Source of the DNA: Platerodrilus igneus | Lineage: Eukaryota; Arthropoda; Insecta; Coleoptera; Lycidae | NCBI GenBank assembly: GCA_036346225.1 | Contig: JARFIW010000835.1 | Span: forward strand, 1-64,000 | Length of the DNA: 64,000 nt | Direction: 5' to 3' | In this document: positions 44,112-56,366 of the stretch, in pieces | Layout: each line of letters opens with the position of its first letter | Numbering within the stretch: the stretch's first letter is position 1 | Made by a program: the position numbers and the translations under genes | The notes under the pieces: model-generated | The model's input: only the letters and a program-made list of their open reading frames with translations | Database searches by the model: none | Told to the model about the DNA's origin: nothing

Positions 44112-47100
44112 CCGGTGCCCAGTGGCGTAACTACGATTTTTGGGCCCCCCCGCAAAAATTTTAAAGTGGGGTCTCTTTAAAATGTATTACTTTTACTGGC
44201 TTATATTTAGCCATATTTTTAAATTATAGTACATGTAGAGAAGGAAGCAGTATAGAATTAAATACATATACTATATTAATCAAGTGCTTTATTAATTATA
44301 AAACCAAATTACATAAATTCAAACTTATAAGTTAATTAATATTAAATCTACATATTTATACGCCGCACAAAATTATTTACACCTAAAAATTTGATACAGT
44401 AAAAAAACCTATGAGCTAGCAGACATTCCAAATCAAATTCAAAATTTTGTTTTTCTTGCATGTTTTGCTGCAAACGCGTTTATTGTATCCTCTATATTCA
44501 TATTTTTGGCAGTGTCATGTTCTACTGCTAAGAGGGATAAATCGTCTAATCTATCTTGTGAAGTGCGGTTCCTAAGATAATTTTTAATAATTTTTAATTT
44601 TGAGAAAGATCTCTCCGCACTTGCAACGCTAACGGGTAAAGTTAGGTATAACATTAAGGCTGTTATGGTGTTTGGAAAACTGCTAGAACCTGTAGATTTG
44701 GAAAGTACTAGATATTCTAAAAATTGTAAGATACCGTTAACATTTTTAATTCATCACAAATAAGTCTACTATTTTTGAGTGTAGTAAGTTCTATACCTAT
44801 AGAATAATTTAAATCTTTGTAGTAAAATTTTTTAAATTTTTTTGCCTTAGATAAAATATCGTATGCAGTTAAATTAAAAAATAAATTAGGTTATAAGAAA
44901 TTAAACTTTTCGTTTACATGAAAAGCGATTTAAAACGATTCGACAGCTGTGAAATTATAATATCCATTACGCGATAAAATACATTTATTTTAAATTTAAA
45001 TTCTTCATCATTAAATCGATAATCATTGGATAATTCATCGTAATGCTTTTTATTTTTGGTTGCCTTTTTTATAAATTCCGGTTTAATATTCCATTGCCCT
45101 GCAACTTTCGCTGCTTCCTCCTTGATGTTGGAATAGTTATTTCTTGTTTCCTTGAAAAATTTTAAAGTTTTTGTAATAAGAGTTATCTGATTAATATTCG
45201 CCTTTTCACTCTGAGCAGTTTGTGAGAGCTTGTTAAGCTCTTCTAGAATTTGACTTAAAAACACTTAAAAATAAAATTAAAATTATCCATGCTAGTTAAT
45301 ATTTGCTTTGCGTCATTTCGTTCATCTGTTTTTTGATATCATAATAATTTTATTAAGAGACATTACTATATCTTTATACCGAATTCTTATGGCAGCTAAA
45401 GATTTTACTCGATCCGCCCAACGTGTCGGATTTAAGCGTTTCAATTGTGTGAAATTTTCTTTAAAAACAGAAAGCCAATTCCATCTTACTATACTATTAG
45501 CAAAAATGTATATATGTTTTCTAAAAGTAGAAAAACGATTCTATTTCTTTTATACCTTTAACGGCATCATTTATGACTAGATTTAAGTTATGGGCACTAC
45601 AGTGCATATATAAGGCTGCAGGCTCTATGTTTAAAATTCTCTTTGCACGCCAGAATACGTACCGCTCATAACGTTAGCTCCATCGTAGCCCTGCCCTCTA
45701 CATTTATTTATATCTAATTGCATGTTGGTTAAATTGCTTAATATAGTATTACATAGTCCTTCAGCAGATTGGGACTCTACTTTTGTAAAACCCACAAAAG
45801 TTTCACAAATATCTATTTTGGTTACCTCTCCCAAGCTGTCTTTTTTAAAATCAATATATCTTACAATTTTACTTAATTGATCAATCTTAGTTATATCCTG
45901 TGTAGTGTCTATTATGATTGAGAAAAAGGAGCGGATCTAATTTTATTTAATAAAATATTTTTAAGTGTGCGCTTAAAGTATTAATAATATCGTTTTGAAT
46001 TTTTGGGGAAAGATATTTAATTGAACCTTTGGGTCGTTCAAGCACTTTTTGTAATATAGGATCATAGTTACTAATTAAATGAACTAAACTTAAGAAATTA
46101 CCGTTGTAACTGTCTTTTGAATCAGAAAAACTTTCTCTATGTCCTCGAAATGACAGCATGCGCTGGGATAGTGTTAAAGTAACATTGAAAAGTCTGTGTA
46201 AAACATTTTCCAAAATTCAGTTTCTTGTTTTAATAGTAGAGTATCTTTCTTATCTATGGTATAATTTTTTCCACATATCGTAAATAAAACAACAAGTTAA
46301 ATGAGATTGAGCAAGCAAATGCTCTTTAATTTTTGATAAACCCTGCCAATCATTAATTCCGGTCGTCCAACTTGACCTTACTGAAGCAAACAGCCAACAT
46401 GGTTGACAATAAACACAATTTTTAATTTAGAATAACACAACCACCCATTTGAATTGTGTGGTAAGTTTAACGTATTGCTTTTATTTTCGCTTGCAGTTAT
46501 TAAGTAATAATAGTGAACTGAAAAACTTCTATTTTTATTATCTTTAGGAAACGCACCATCTGGTCTACACAATCCGTAATTAATTATTTCTTTTCTTAAA
46601 TTGTCATGTTGTAAAACATTGATTTTTAAAAATGTGCAAAATCGGTTGGATATTCTTTCGTCAGATCCATAGATAGTTCATTAAGTGAAAAGTACTACTC
46701 ACATTTACCTCTGTAATTGTAGTGGTATCTAGTTCCAAATTTCTATCGCGGCCGTCATTATGTGATGTACTTGCGCCCTGGGTGAGAGTTTTAAAATTGT
46801 TGACGACTGCTGTTCGTCTGTAGCGGAACTAGTAGATGCTACTGTCGAAAGCCCAATTTCTTTCATAGATTGTTCTTGTTTTCGGACTCTTTAGAAGTAA
46901 AAAGGAACTTATTTTGGAATCTTGCTCTTTGATTCTTCCAATAGTTTCCTTTTCGTTTTTTGCAGCGCCGCTTGTAGTGCTCATTGTATATTATTTCCTG
47001 CAATTTTGAATGAAATTAATTATAATGTAATTAGATAAGTAATAATTATTTAAAAGCCTTTTGAAATTACAAATAACACATACATACTTTGCTTTAAATG

Positions 47101-47889
47101 CTTTAATTAACAAAATATAAATGATTTTTATTGAATGCTTAAAGATTTATTTATATGTATTTCTCAGCGCGACTTCAACTATGATCAAATCAATAGTAGT
47201 TTAATAAAAATAGATATAAATACTTACGTTTAAATATGAAAGACCTCCTGTAATACGAACACAACACTATTGAGTAAAACGTACTGGAATGCTTTTTACT
47301 TCCTTTCCGTTATATATAATGCAGCTAATGCAAATACGTTGCAACCAGCTGACTAGAAACCACAAAATGAATTTCTTTCTAGTATTATATTTCTAGAAAG
47401 CGAAGGTTACTAAGCTACCTGCCATCCTGTGAATCTGTACTGTACAGACAATAGCCCTTTTATTCCTATTTAAAATCCCACAAACCAAACTAACCCTACT
47501 ATACGTCGTTTAATAATGCTTTACCACTTTATACAACTTATCACTTAAGAATAATATAGACATCTTTGTTATTAAAGTTTACAGTCTCTTTCATCTGTTT
47601 ATTAACCCTTACAAAATAGGACAGAACGGATAGAAAGAAGAAAGGATGCAGGCTGCAGGTGGTGTTCAGTATTTATCTTAATTATTATTTCTTGTATTTC
47701 AGCAGTTCCTAGTAGTAACATCAAGAAAACGTTCGTTAACCTGCAGCAATATTTTCTTGACCGTTTCTTACCTGCCAAATACGTTGAAGATGAATAAGTT
47801 GAGTTTATTATCGTTTGGGCCTTCTTGCACTTGGGGCCCCCCCGCATAGCGGGGGCTGGCAGGGGTGTAGTTACGCCACTGCCGGTGCC
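44112..47889 (-). mobile_element. hAT transposon (3.76 kb, ZMYM1-like transposase)
   Basis: Terminal inverted repeats CAGTGGCGTAACTAC begin at 44120 and end at 47881. A perfect 8-bp duplication CCGGTGCC flanks them (44112-44119, 47882-47889). Removing the element restores RTE-A (CTGTACCCGGTGCCTTACC). CAGTGGCGTA ends and 8-bp duplications are diagnostic of hAT. The transposase lies on the minus strand. Near both ends are C/G runs (GGGCCCCCCC). Confidence 0.95.
44439..46984 (-). pseudogene. hAT transposase, ZMYM1/DUF4371-like, disrupted
   Basis: The enzyme would cut and paste the element. From the probable ATG at 46984 (STTSGAAKNEKETIG) come: a TTF-type zinc-finger region (CRPDGAFPKDNKNRSFS, then ...WQGLSKIKEHLL), the DUF4371 segment (LSFRGHRESFSD, GNFLSLVHLISNYDPIL, YLSPKIQNDIINTL), the RNase H-like core (ICETFVGFTKVESQSAEGLC, KCRGQGYDGANVMSGTYSGV), a helical insertion (44,914-45,264) and the hATC dimerisation end (LPVSVASAERSFSKLKIIKN). 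Multiple stops and frameshifts split it, so it cannot be active. The nearest host homologues would be ZMYM1-type domesticated genes. Confidence 0.9.
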
Positions 47890-48508
47890 TTACCATTTTT
47901 CAGACTCTTTAATGCTAATTCAAACTCATCTCTAAGTATAGGATATCCTAGGTTATCCTTTTCAATGTCTGATTCCTGTTCTAATGCTGTTAATTCCTCT
48001 CTTGAATATAAATTCCCTATATATTTTTGCCATCTAGCTACTTTTTCAACATTTTCTATAATGACGTTTCCTCCCGCATCCCTTATATTTTTGCTATAAG
48101 GTTTTATATCCCTAAAATTCATTCTAATTGATTTGTATGCTTTGTCTGTCTTTCCTATTTTCATCTTAGTTTGCACCTCGTTGCAGTTTTCATCAATCCA
48201 TTGTTCTTTGGCTTTCCTGCATTTGCGAATAATTTCCCATTTTATGGCTTTGTTTGTCTGTTTTCCTGTTTCGTCTGATCTATTTTTGTATTTTCGTCTT
48301 TCTTCTATTAAATTCAGGATATCCTTTATTATCCATGGATTCTTATTTTCTTTTTGTGAATACCCCAGAATATCTCTGGCCGCCAGGTCTAAGCTGGATT
48401 TAATGTTATTTCATTCTGTTTCTACTTTTTTAGTATCAGAAATTTTCCCGATATCTTTCAGTAATTTATTTGACGTTTTTTCAAATCTTTCGTGGTTATC
48501 TTTATCTT

Positions 48509-49468
48509 TTAGCTTCTCAAAGTCAAAGTGCCTTTTCCGTTCCTCTTTTTCAGATTTTTAAATTTAAGTACGGCCTTCATAATTACGATGTTGTGGTGTG
48601 TGTCTATATCTGCTTCTGGGTAGCTTCTACAGTCTTTTACTTGATTTCTAAACCGTTGTCTAACAATAATGTAATCTATTTGATACCTTCTTATATCTCT
48701 TGGCATCTTCCACGTGTATCGTCTTCTAGCATGATGTTGAAATAATGTATTTGTGATGGTTAAGTTGTTCTTGTCACAAAATTCTACCAGCCTATTTCCT
48801 CTGTCATTTCTCGTGCATAGACCAAAAAAATCTACTTCTCTACCCTCACCTACCACTGCATTAAAATCCCCCGTAATTATTAAATTTTCATGTCCTTTTA
48901 CGTATCTTAGTATGTCTTCGATATCTTTGTAGATTGCCTCTACCTCTTCCTCACTGTAGCTAGAGGTGTGCATGTATACTTGTATTATTACTGTATTTAC
49001 TGGTTTAGATTCAAATCTAACCATGAATACTCTTTCGTTCTTTTGTAGGTAGTTTTCTACACGTTGTCTTATCTTTTTTCGCATAATTAGCTCCACACCC
49101 GAATTTCCTTCCTCTGATCCTGTATGAATCACCCTGAAGTCTCCACTCCAATTATCTCCCGCCTCTGGCCAGCGGACTTTGCTAATTCCTACTATGTCTA
49201 GTGCTGACCTATCCATTTCGAGTTTCAGGTTCTCTAGCTTACCTACTTGTTTCATACTTCTGATATTCCATGCTCCTACTCGCAGAATGTTCACGGATCT
49301 TTTTCTATTCTTTCTGATCACATCCCCCGAAGTAGTCCGCTTCCGGAGATCCGAATGGTGGACTATTTTACCTCCGGAATTTTTTACCCCAGAGGATGCC
49401 ATCATGTTTAACAATTTTGTACGCAGTGTACTTGGGAAGTAATTTGGTGGTTTCCGGTTGCCTTCCAC
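48509..49468 (-). pseudogene. RTE-A apurinic-like endonuclease domain (long open frame)
   Basis: A 319-codon frame contains the N-terminus of the RTE polyprotein. Residues ~1-60 are a basic leader. The EEP domain runs from LRVGAWNIRSMKQVGKLENL to about residue 310, with GISKVRW (usual catalytic Glu is Lys), VYMHTSSYSEEEVEAIYKD, NLIITGDFNAVVGEGRE, HARRRYTWKMP, YQIDYIIVRQRF and EADIDTHHNIVIM (the usual DH pair is HH). Two active-site positions are therefore altered. The frame ends shortly after the domain. The linker and RT follow in other frames and beyond the hAT insertion. Confidence 0.9.
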
Positions 49469-49781
49469 ATCGCAGTAGTGTGTCTTAGAATGTCATACCG
49501 ACCCCTAGTCTCTGCCACTCTAAGTACCGAAAAAGCTGCTGCTCTTTTTCGGGGACCTGTCTTAGTCTGGTTCCCCACTAAAGACTCCACTAATTTGGTT
49601 AAACCTATAGTTCGGCTCTTTAGCTCATTGAAACGCGCAAGCCATTCTACATGTTCTAGTATTTTAGAACGTCGTCAAGGTGCAGGTCCGTTCAGAATGG
49701 AAGATTTAAATATACATAAAAAATAAAAAAGCTTAATTTGGTCTATTGATTGCTCACTGTAGTATTGGTACGGAACCCTAA

Positions 49782-50940
49782 TTGTGCGAGCTCGACTCGC
49801 TCTTGACTAACTTTTTTTTTTATATTTATCGAGTTAATTTTTCCTTTGTTTCGTTTATAAATAAACTAAATACCTAAGATTTATATGGTTCCAATTATTA
49901 CAGGCCATATTATCTTACTCTAGATGTGTTCTGTTTTAACTGTCCTTTGAATACATTTTTTGCTTTTACAGAGATTTTTGTATCTGACTAATGTTACCCC
50001 ACTTTATGCATTGTCTTGTAGAAACTCGATTATAGAAATGGAGAAAAATCCAGTCACTATTTAAATGGAGGTTACTTTTATATTCTAATTGATGAAGAAC
50101 GTATCCTTAAAATCAATATCTTTGATCACGTAATTTTTATGTTTTGTTCGAAAATATGTGGTTTTCGGATTTTATTTTTTTAGGATATGTTTGTAAGGTA
50201 AAGCAGATATACCATGTTTCTTCATTCTTCTAATCACTGCATTCACAAAGGAGAATATATACCCCGAAATATAAAAAAAAATGATCAAAGTATCTCCATG
50301 TTACGTACTGAAATCTTCGATCTCGAGGTTAAGAATGTAATACTAAAAATCGTTACTGGACAATTCATTTTTTTTTCAAAAGTAGAATATATCGAAAAAA
50401 CAAAAGTAAAAAATTCTCGTTTCATTCGGACTATTTTAAAAAGTTGTACAAACTAGAAAATTTTTTCCATGTATTTTGGGTATTATAATTTGGCATTTTA
50501 ATCAATAATTTAAAAAAAAAAAATTTTTTATTGGTATTAAACGTTCGTAGGTATTGTAATACGATATGTATTGAATCAAATACCCTTTTAAACAAGAGAT
50601 ATAAAAATGAATATTTTTTATTTAGAAAATACAGTATTGTAATATTACACACGTTGCTTGGGATACGTTTATATTTTATATTACGTAATGCATCGATTAC
50701 AAAGAAAAAGATGGGTAGCACGATTGTGTTTCACACCATGTGATCGCATTAGGATTAATGGCAAATGAACTTAAATCGTATAAATGTAACGAAGCTTAAA
50801 ACGCTGCAAAGCTTCAACTTGAATTCCATCAATGGGTCTTCCTCAACAAAACGGCAATAAATGTTTCATCTCGAGGTATGAATACACTCACGCAATAAAT
50901 ACTTTAAGGATTTGTAATTAAAATATCTCTTCGTCCTAAA
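49782..50940. other. AT-rich interval, no gene seen
   Basis: No recognisable element. A homopolymer (A)n(T)n stretch lies near 50510-50530. Confidence 0.5.
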
Positions 50941-50944
50941 AACA

Positions 50945-51220
50945 ATAAAAGTCCGCATAAGTCGCAGTCTTCGTGAAAGTTTGTCGATTGAAACATTTGC
51001 TGATCAGTTACGCATGGGCATGGCCATTCAACATTTACCTGCGCCCAACAAAGACAAAGCACCTCGAACCTTAACCCATCAGACAAAGAACAAGAAATTC
51101 CGTAAGGATGCACCTATTCTTTCTCATCCATTAAATAAAGATAAACGGATGTGTAACGTAGGTGCAGTAATAAAAGCTAAGCGATTCTCACACTTAAAGC
51201 CTACTATAATTAAGTCTTAA
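50945..51220 (+). other. Unidentified lysine-rich ORF
   Basis: From about 50951 an open frame reads VRISRSLRESLSIETFADQL and continues to a stop at 51218 with many Lys and Pro residues (first ATG at 50981, 79 codons). Composition looks more protein-like than the neighbouring frames, and it could be the end of a transposase or an exon. I recognise no family and give no function. Confidence 0.25.
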
Positions 51221-51536
51221 ATTAATTATTGTCGAGTTGTAAAAATGATAATTTTTCGCCGGTATGTTTATAGACGAAAAGAAAAAATCTATTTTAGTAA
51301 TAATAAAAGCGTTGTAAAATCATCTTTATGCTACAGTTCCCTAAGAATAAAGGGGCACACACAGGTAGGCTGGACTTAGTCGTACATACCACTAGAGGAA
51401 CCGGGGGGGCCTTGGATAGTTGGAAGCCAAGAGCAGGGCACTACCGATGCCGAGAAACCATTGGGCTACCATCACTAGTTTGGTACAGAAGCAAAAGTTA
51501 AAGTACTACTACATCTCCTCAAGGTACCACAGCAGT

Positions 51537-51557
51537 CATCATCATCATCATCATCAC
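51537..51557. repeat. (CAT)n microsatellite
   Basis: Seven consecutive CAT/ATC triplets. This resembles RTE 3' tails, but no RTE sequence adjoins it. The rest of 51221-52800 is AT-rich with nothing recognised. Confidence 0.85.
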
Positions 51558-52800
51558 TTCAGTTGTTTTCGAATCCTTCGACGAGTTTAATCCTAAACGT
51601 GCTCTCAAAAAGTTGGTAAGTCACATTTTTCTTATACTGTCTCTTATTTTAAATTTAAATTAGTGATGTTGTGGATCTAAGTATGCGCGTGCTGCCGTGT
51701 TACGCCTACTTTGCTTCTGTGTTACTCCGCTGGTTGGTTGTTGTTGCTTCTGGCAACGCAATCATTGATGAAGTGAAATGAATGTCGATGGGCTGGCTAC
51801 CTGTCTTACGCGTTATTAAATTTTGATGATGCGTTGGACGGATGGCCTGCTTTGTATTTAGAAATTGACACCTTTCGTATTCGCAAAAAATAAATAATCG
51901 TATTATAATTTTATGCGTGAATCATAAAATGTCTACTTTAAATGCTAAAGACTACTGGTTTTACGTCATCATTATTATAGGTGCTCGTTTATTTGCCAGC
52001 TACCTTTGATCTTATTATTAAGATCGTGGTTTTATTAATATCTTTTGCATAATCCATGTATTTGCGTCTCACAATTTTTATTACCTGTAATAGAATCGAT
52101 TTGAATGTGATTTTTACACAAAAAATGAAAAAGTCTTCAGTTCTAAAGTAAAAATAAATAAAATATAATCAAAATATTATGACAAATTGAAATTTGCACA
52201 TATAGAGAGAAATGTTAATTTTTTTCTTTTCAGTTTTCCATTATCTAGTTCGTAAAAAATGTTGAAGGTTTGACTAATGTATCTACGAAAAACTTTTAGA
52301 AATTAACTGTGCGGAGAAAGTAGTTAGGATAACTCTAACCAAAGAAAGCTATTAATAATCATTTACAAAAATTAATTTTTTTCCATCACGGAAGAGAAAC
52401 GTAAAATCGTGTTTCCAAAAAATGATTAAAATCTATGAGTTAATTGTATTTTGTTTTTGTATTCATTGTTTACACAAACGACATTACTCTAACCACAGAA
52501 AAAATAAATTGCATGAAATCTGAACAATTGTTTTTATTGGATTTTCAAAAAAGTAGTTTTACCGACGGGCGATTTGTAGAAAAAAATAAATAATATAACC
52601 AACTAAACTTAATGAATATCGCAAAGCGAAGTTGTTTTGTTCTATTTTACTAACAAAATATACTAACCATTCTCAATATATAAGTAACGAAAGATTTCAA
52701 AAAAGTTGTGTTATATTTTCAAAAAATGTTTGAATAAATTCAAAGTAACAATTTTGATCGCTTTCCTTTATATCTAATAATAAAATAAACATATCAATGC

Positions 52801-53150
52801 CCTTATAATGCTGGCTTACAGCAAACAACCTGTCGAACCATTTTCTGAATTGTTACATTGTTTTACTTGTCAATCTTTTTTGAATATTCTATCGATTATT
52901 CCTCATTTTAAGCTTGAAGGACTATTATTGCCAATGTTCCAACTGAATATTGCCCAATATTCTTCTACACGAAAACCTATAGAATATCTAGACATTATCA
53001 TCCTGAGCCAATGTCGAAATTCCTGGCACTCTGTAATAATTACAAAGTGCCCAATTTGACCTTTAGCGCAGAATGTGAAAGAATCTTTTGGCAGAAGTCG
53101 AGTTCGGGAGAGTAGATGGTAATAAAACATTAGAGTCACTTCGTATTTAA
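52801..53150. repeat. Diverged repeat, copy 1 (second at ~60090-60400)
   Basis: Shares AACAACCTxxC, TTGAATATTCTAT and TTATTxCTCATTxTxxGCTTGAA blocks, in the same order, with about 60090-60400. Divergence is high. The two copies flank the ~340-bp satellite array and the second MITE. No coding function is supported. Confidence 0.4.
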
Positions 53151-53254
53151 TGAATCGGATAGTGTATGAAAATCCATTGATGTAGGTGATCTAGTTGGGC
53201 CAAGTAAAAATGGTAATACCAACTTTAGTATCTGTCAACACAAGCTGCACAAGA

Positions 53255-56200
53255 CGACTTCGTCAACTTTTTGTGTTGTGTTTTTTGTTCTAAGTATTCT
53301 TGGGTGTGTGCCGAAACAGAATGGACAAACTGAATTTTTGAAACTGCCCCCTTGACCACTAAAATACTGTTTCGCACAGAACGAACAATACTTCGGCTGC
53401 CAAGAGCATTTTTAAAAATTCAGTTTGAGAGATTCACATCCACACACGCACAGGAACACGCTACAAAAAGAAATAAAACAAACAATACACAAAAAGTTAC
53501 AACGCCTACACGGAAGAAAATAGTCCTCAAAAACTTGTTCAACATGCAAAAATACACAGACACCAAAATAAAATATTTTTCAAAAATATAACCTGTCGAT
53601 TTTCATCTACACACACCCAGGAACACAACACAAAAAGTACGAGAATAAAGAACAGGGTACAAAAAAGTTACAGTGCCCTCACAAAAGAAATCAGTGTTAT
53701 AAAAAATGTTTTCGCCTTTACGGACGCTGTAACTTTTTGTATTTTGTTTTTTGTTCTAATTCTTTATATATCGTATTCCTGGGTGTGTGTGTAGATAAGA
53801 ATGGAGAACATGAATTTTTGAATATGCACAAAAAGCATTCTTAAAATATAGAAAAATTACAATACTTTGACTGCTATGGATATTTTCAAAAATTCAACCT
53901 GTCCATTCCCATCTAAACATGCACATGAACACGATGCAAAAAGAACTAGAACATTAAACAATACACAAAAAAAGTTACAGCGCCAGTACGGATGAAATCA
54001 GTCTTAAAAAGAATGTTTTCTCGTTGACGGACGCAGTAACTTTTTGTTTTTTGTTTTTGTTCTAATTCTTTATGTATCGTACTCCAAGGTGTGCGCATGT
54101 GTCTGTGGTTGGGAATGGACAGGCTGAATTTTTGAAGATGTCCCTTAAGCAGTTACGAAACTTTTCCTCACAAAAAAGGCATTCTTAAAAATAGAAAAAT
54201 TACAGTATCTAGACTGCCAAGGGCATCTTCAAAAATTCAACCTGTCCATTCCCATCTACACATGCACATGAACACGATACAAAAAGAATTAGAACAATAA
54301 ACAATACACAAAAAAAGATACAACGCCAGTGCGGAAGAAATCAGTCTTTTCTCGTTTTCGGACGCTGTAACTTTTGGTGTTTTGTTTTTGTTCTAATTCT
54401 TTATGTATCGTACTCCTGGGTGAGCGTTTGCGTGTGAATGGGATTGGATAGGCTAAATTTTTGAAGATGTCCTGTAAGCAGCCATGGCACTTTTCCTCAC
54501 AAAAGAAAGCATTCTTAAAAAAATCGAAGAATGACAACATTTTTACTGCCAAGGGTATTTTCAAAAATTCAACCTGTCCATTTCCATCTACACATGCACA
54601 CGAATACGCTTCAAAAAGAATTATAACAATAAACAATACACAAAAAAAGATACAGCGCCAGTACGGAAAAAATCAGTCTTATAAAGAATATTTTCTCGTT
54701 TGCGGACGCTGTAACTTTTTGAGTTTTGTTTTTATTCTAATTCTTTATGTGTCGTACTCCTGGGTGTGTATGTGTGTGTATGGTTGGGAATGGACAGGCT
54801 GAATTTTTGAAGATGTTCCCTACCCAGCCATGGCACTTTCCTCACAAAAAAAGCATTCTTAAAAAATAAAAAAATTGCAATATTTTGACTGCCAAGGGTA
54901 TCTTCAAAAATTCAACCTGTTCATTCCCTTCTACAGATGCACACGAACACAATACACAAAGAATTAGAACAATAAACAATCCACAGAAGATGTTACAGCG
55001 GCGGCACGGAAGAAAATTTTGTCCTACATGTAGAAATTCACACGACACCAAATTAAAAGATTCTTCAAAAATCTAAAATCTCCATTTGCATCTACGTACA
55101 CCCAAGAACACAATACAAAAAGTATGAGAACAAAGAATGGTTATATAAAAAAAGTTACAGCGTCCTCACGAAAAAAATCAATCTTATGTAGAACGTTTTC
55201 GCTTTTGAGAATGCTGTAATTTCTTGTGTTTTGTTTTTTGTTCTATTTTTTTTTGTGTCGTATTCTTGGGACTATGTTGATGAAAATGGATCGTTTGAAT
55301 TTTTGAAAATGCTCTTTTGGTAGCCATAACATTTTAAAAAAATCTAACCAGGACATTTTCATCTACACACCCCCAGGAACACAACACATAAAGTATGAGA
55401 ATAAAGAACAGGGTACAAAAAAAGTTACAGCGCCTGAACGAAAGAAATCAGACTTATAAAAAAATTTTTTTCCGTTTGCGGACGCTGTAACTTTTTGTGT
55501 TTTGGTTTTTGTTCTAATTCTTTATGTACCGTACTCCTAGGTGTGCGTGTGTGTTTGTGGATAAGAATGGACAGGTTAAATTTTTGAAGATGTCCCCTAA
55601 GCAACCATGGCACTTTTCCTCACAAAAGAAAGCATTCTGAAAAAATAGAAGAATGACACCATTTTTACTGCCAAGGGTATTTTCAAAAATTCAACCTGCC
55701 CATTTCCATCTACACATGCACACGAACACGATACAAAAAGAATTAGAACAATCAACAATACCCAAAAGATGTTACAGTGGCCGCACGGAAGAAAATATGC
55801 TTCAACATTTTGTCCTACATGTAAAAATACACACAGACACCAAAATAAAACATTATTTAAAAATCGAAACTCTCCATTTTCATGTACGTACACCCAAGAA
55901 CACAATACAAAAAGTATGAGAACAAAGAACGGTTATTCAAAAAAGTTACAACTCCCTCACGAAAAAAATCAATCTTATATAGAACGTTTTTGCTTTTGAG
56001 AACGCGATAATTTTTTATGTTTTGTTTTTTGTTCTATTTTTTTGTATCGTATTCTTAGTACTATGTGGATGAAAATGGATCGGTTGAATTTTTAAAAATG
56101 CTCTTTTGGTAGCCATTACATTTTAAAAAAATCTAACCTGTTCATTTTCATGTACACACACCCAGGAACACAACACAAAAAATATGAGACTAAAGAACAG

Positions 56201-56334
56201 AATACAAAAAAGTTACAGTGTTCGCACCGAACAAATCAGTCTTATAAAGGTTGTTTTCGCCTTTGCGGACGCTGTAACTTTTTGCGTTTTGTTTTTTGTT
56301 TTAATTTTGATGTATCGTATTGCTGTGTGTAGTG

Positions 56335-56366
<32 letters not shown>

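Larger units (their letters stand above)
40957..49711 (-). mobile_element. RTE-A copy 3, near full length, with two nested insertions
   Basis: Boundaries 40968-49700 are set by the near-perfect direct repeat AAG(C/A)TTTAAAT at 40957-40967 and 49701-49711, and by interruption of the MITE. On the minus strand: 5' UTR, endonuclease (48509-49468), linker (47890-48420), RT (42208-43310), 3' region with two tandem sub-units (41513, 41831), and a CATCATCATCATTAGG end. Insertions at 43319-43968 and 44120-47881 postdate it. Without them the element is about 4.3 kb. An 11-bp duplication is usual for target-primed reverse transcription. Confidence 0.9.
40390..49780 (+). mobile_element. MITE copy 1 (TA target, TIR GGGTxCGTACC), split by RTE-A
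   Basis: Sequence 40392-40967 plus 49701-49778 aligns with the minus-strand copy at 59177-59805. Landmarks include CTCTCGTGTCCGTCCGTCCG, CTATGTAACGTAGGAATTTG and GATTGCTCACTGTAGTATTG. The ends are imperfect inverted repeats (GGGTCGTGACC and GGTACGGAACCC) flanked by TA, which fits a Tc1/mariner-type target. Its own length is about 650 bp and it has no coding capacity. Similar sequence with GTCCGTCCGTCTGTCAC is common in insect genomes, as far as I recall. Confidence 0.7.

Noticed and set aside
44439..46984. Domesticated ZMYM1-like host gene
   Set aside because: The sequence sits between hAT terminal inverted repeats with an intact 8-bp duplication and has multiple stops, so it is a recent transposon copy, not a host gene.
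53100..53139. Chemoreceptor-like gene on the minus strand at 52903-53139 and 60239-60430
   Set aside because: The frames are short, broken and share only DNA-level similarity. No transmembrane pattern or receptor motif supports it.
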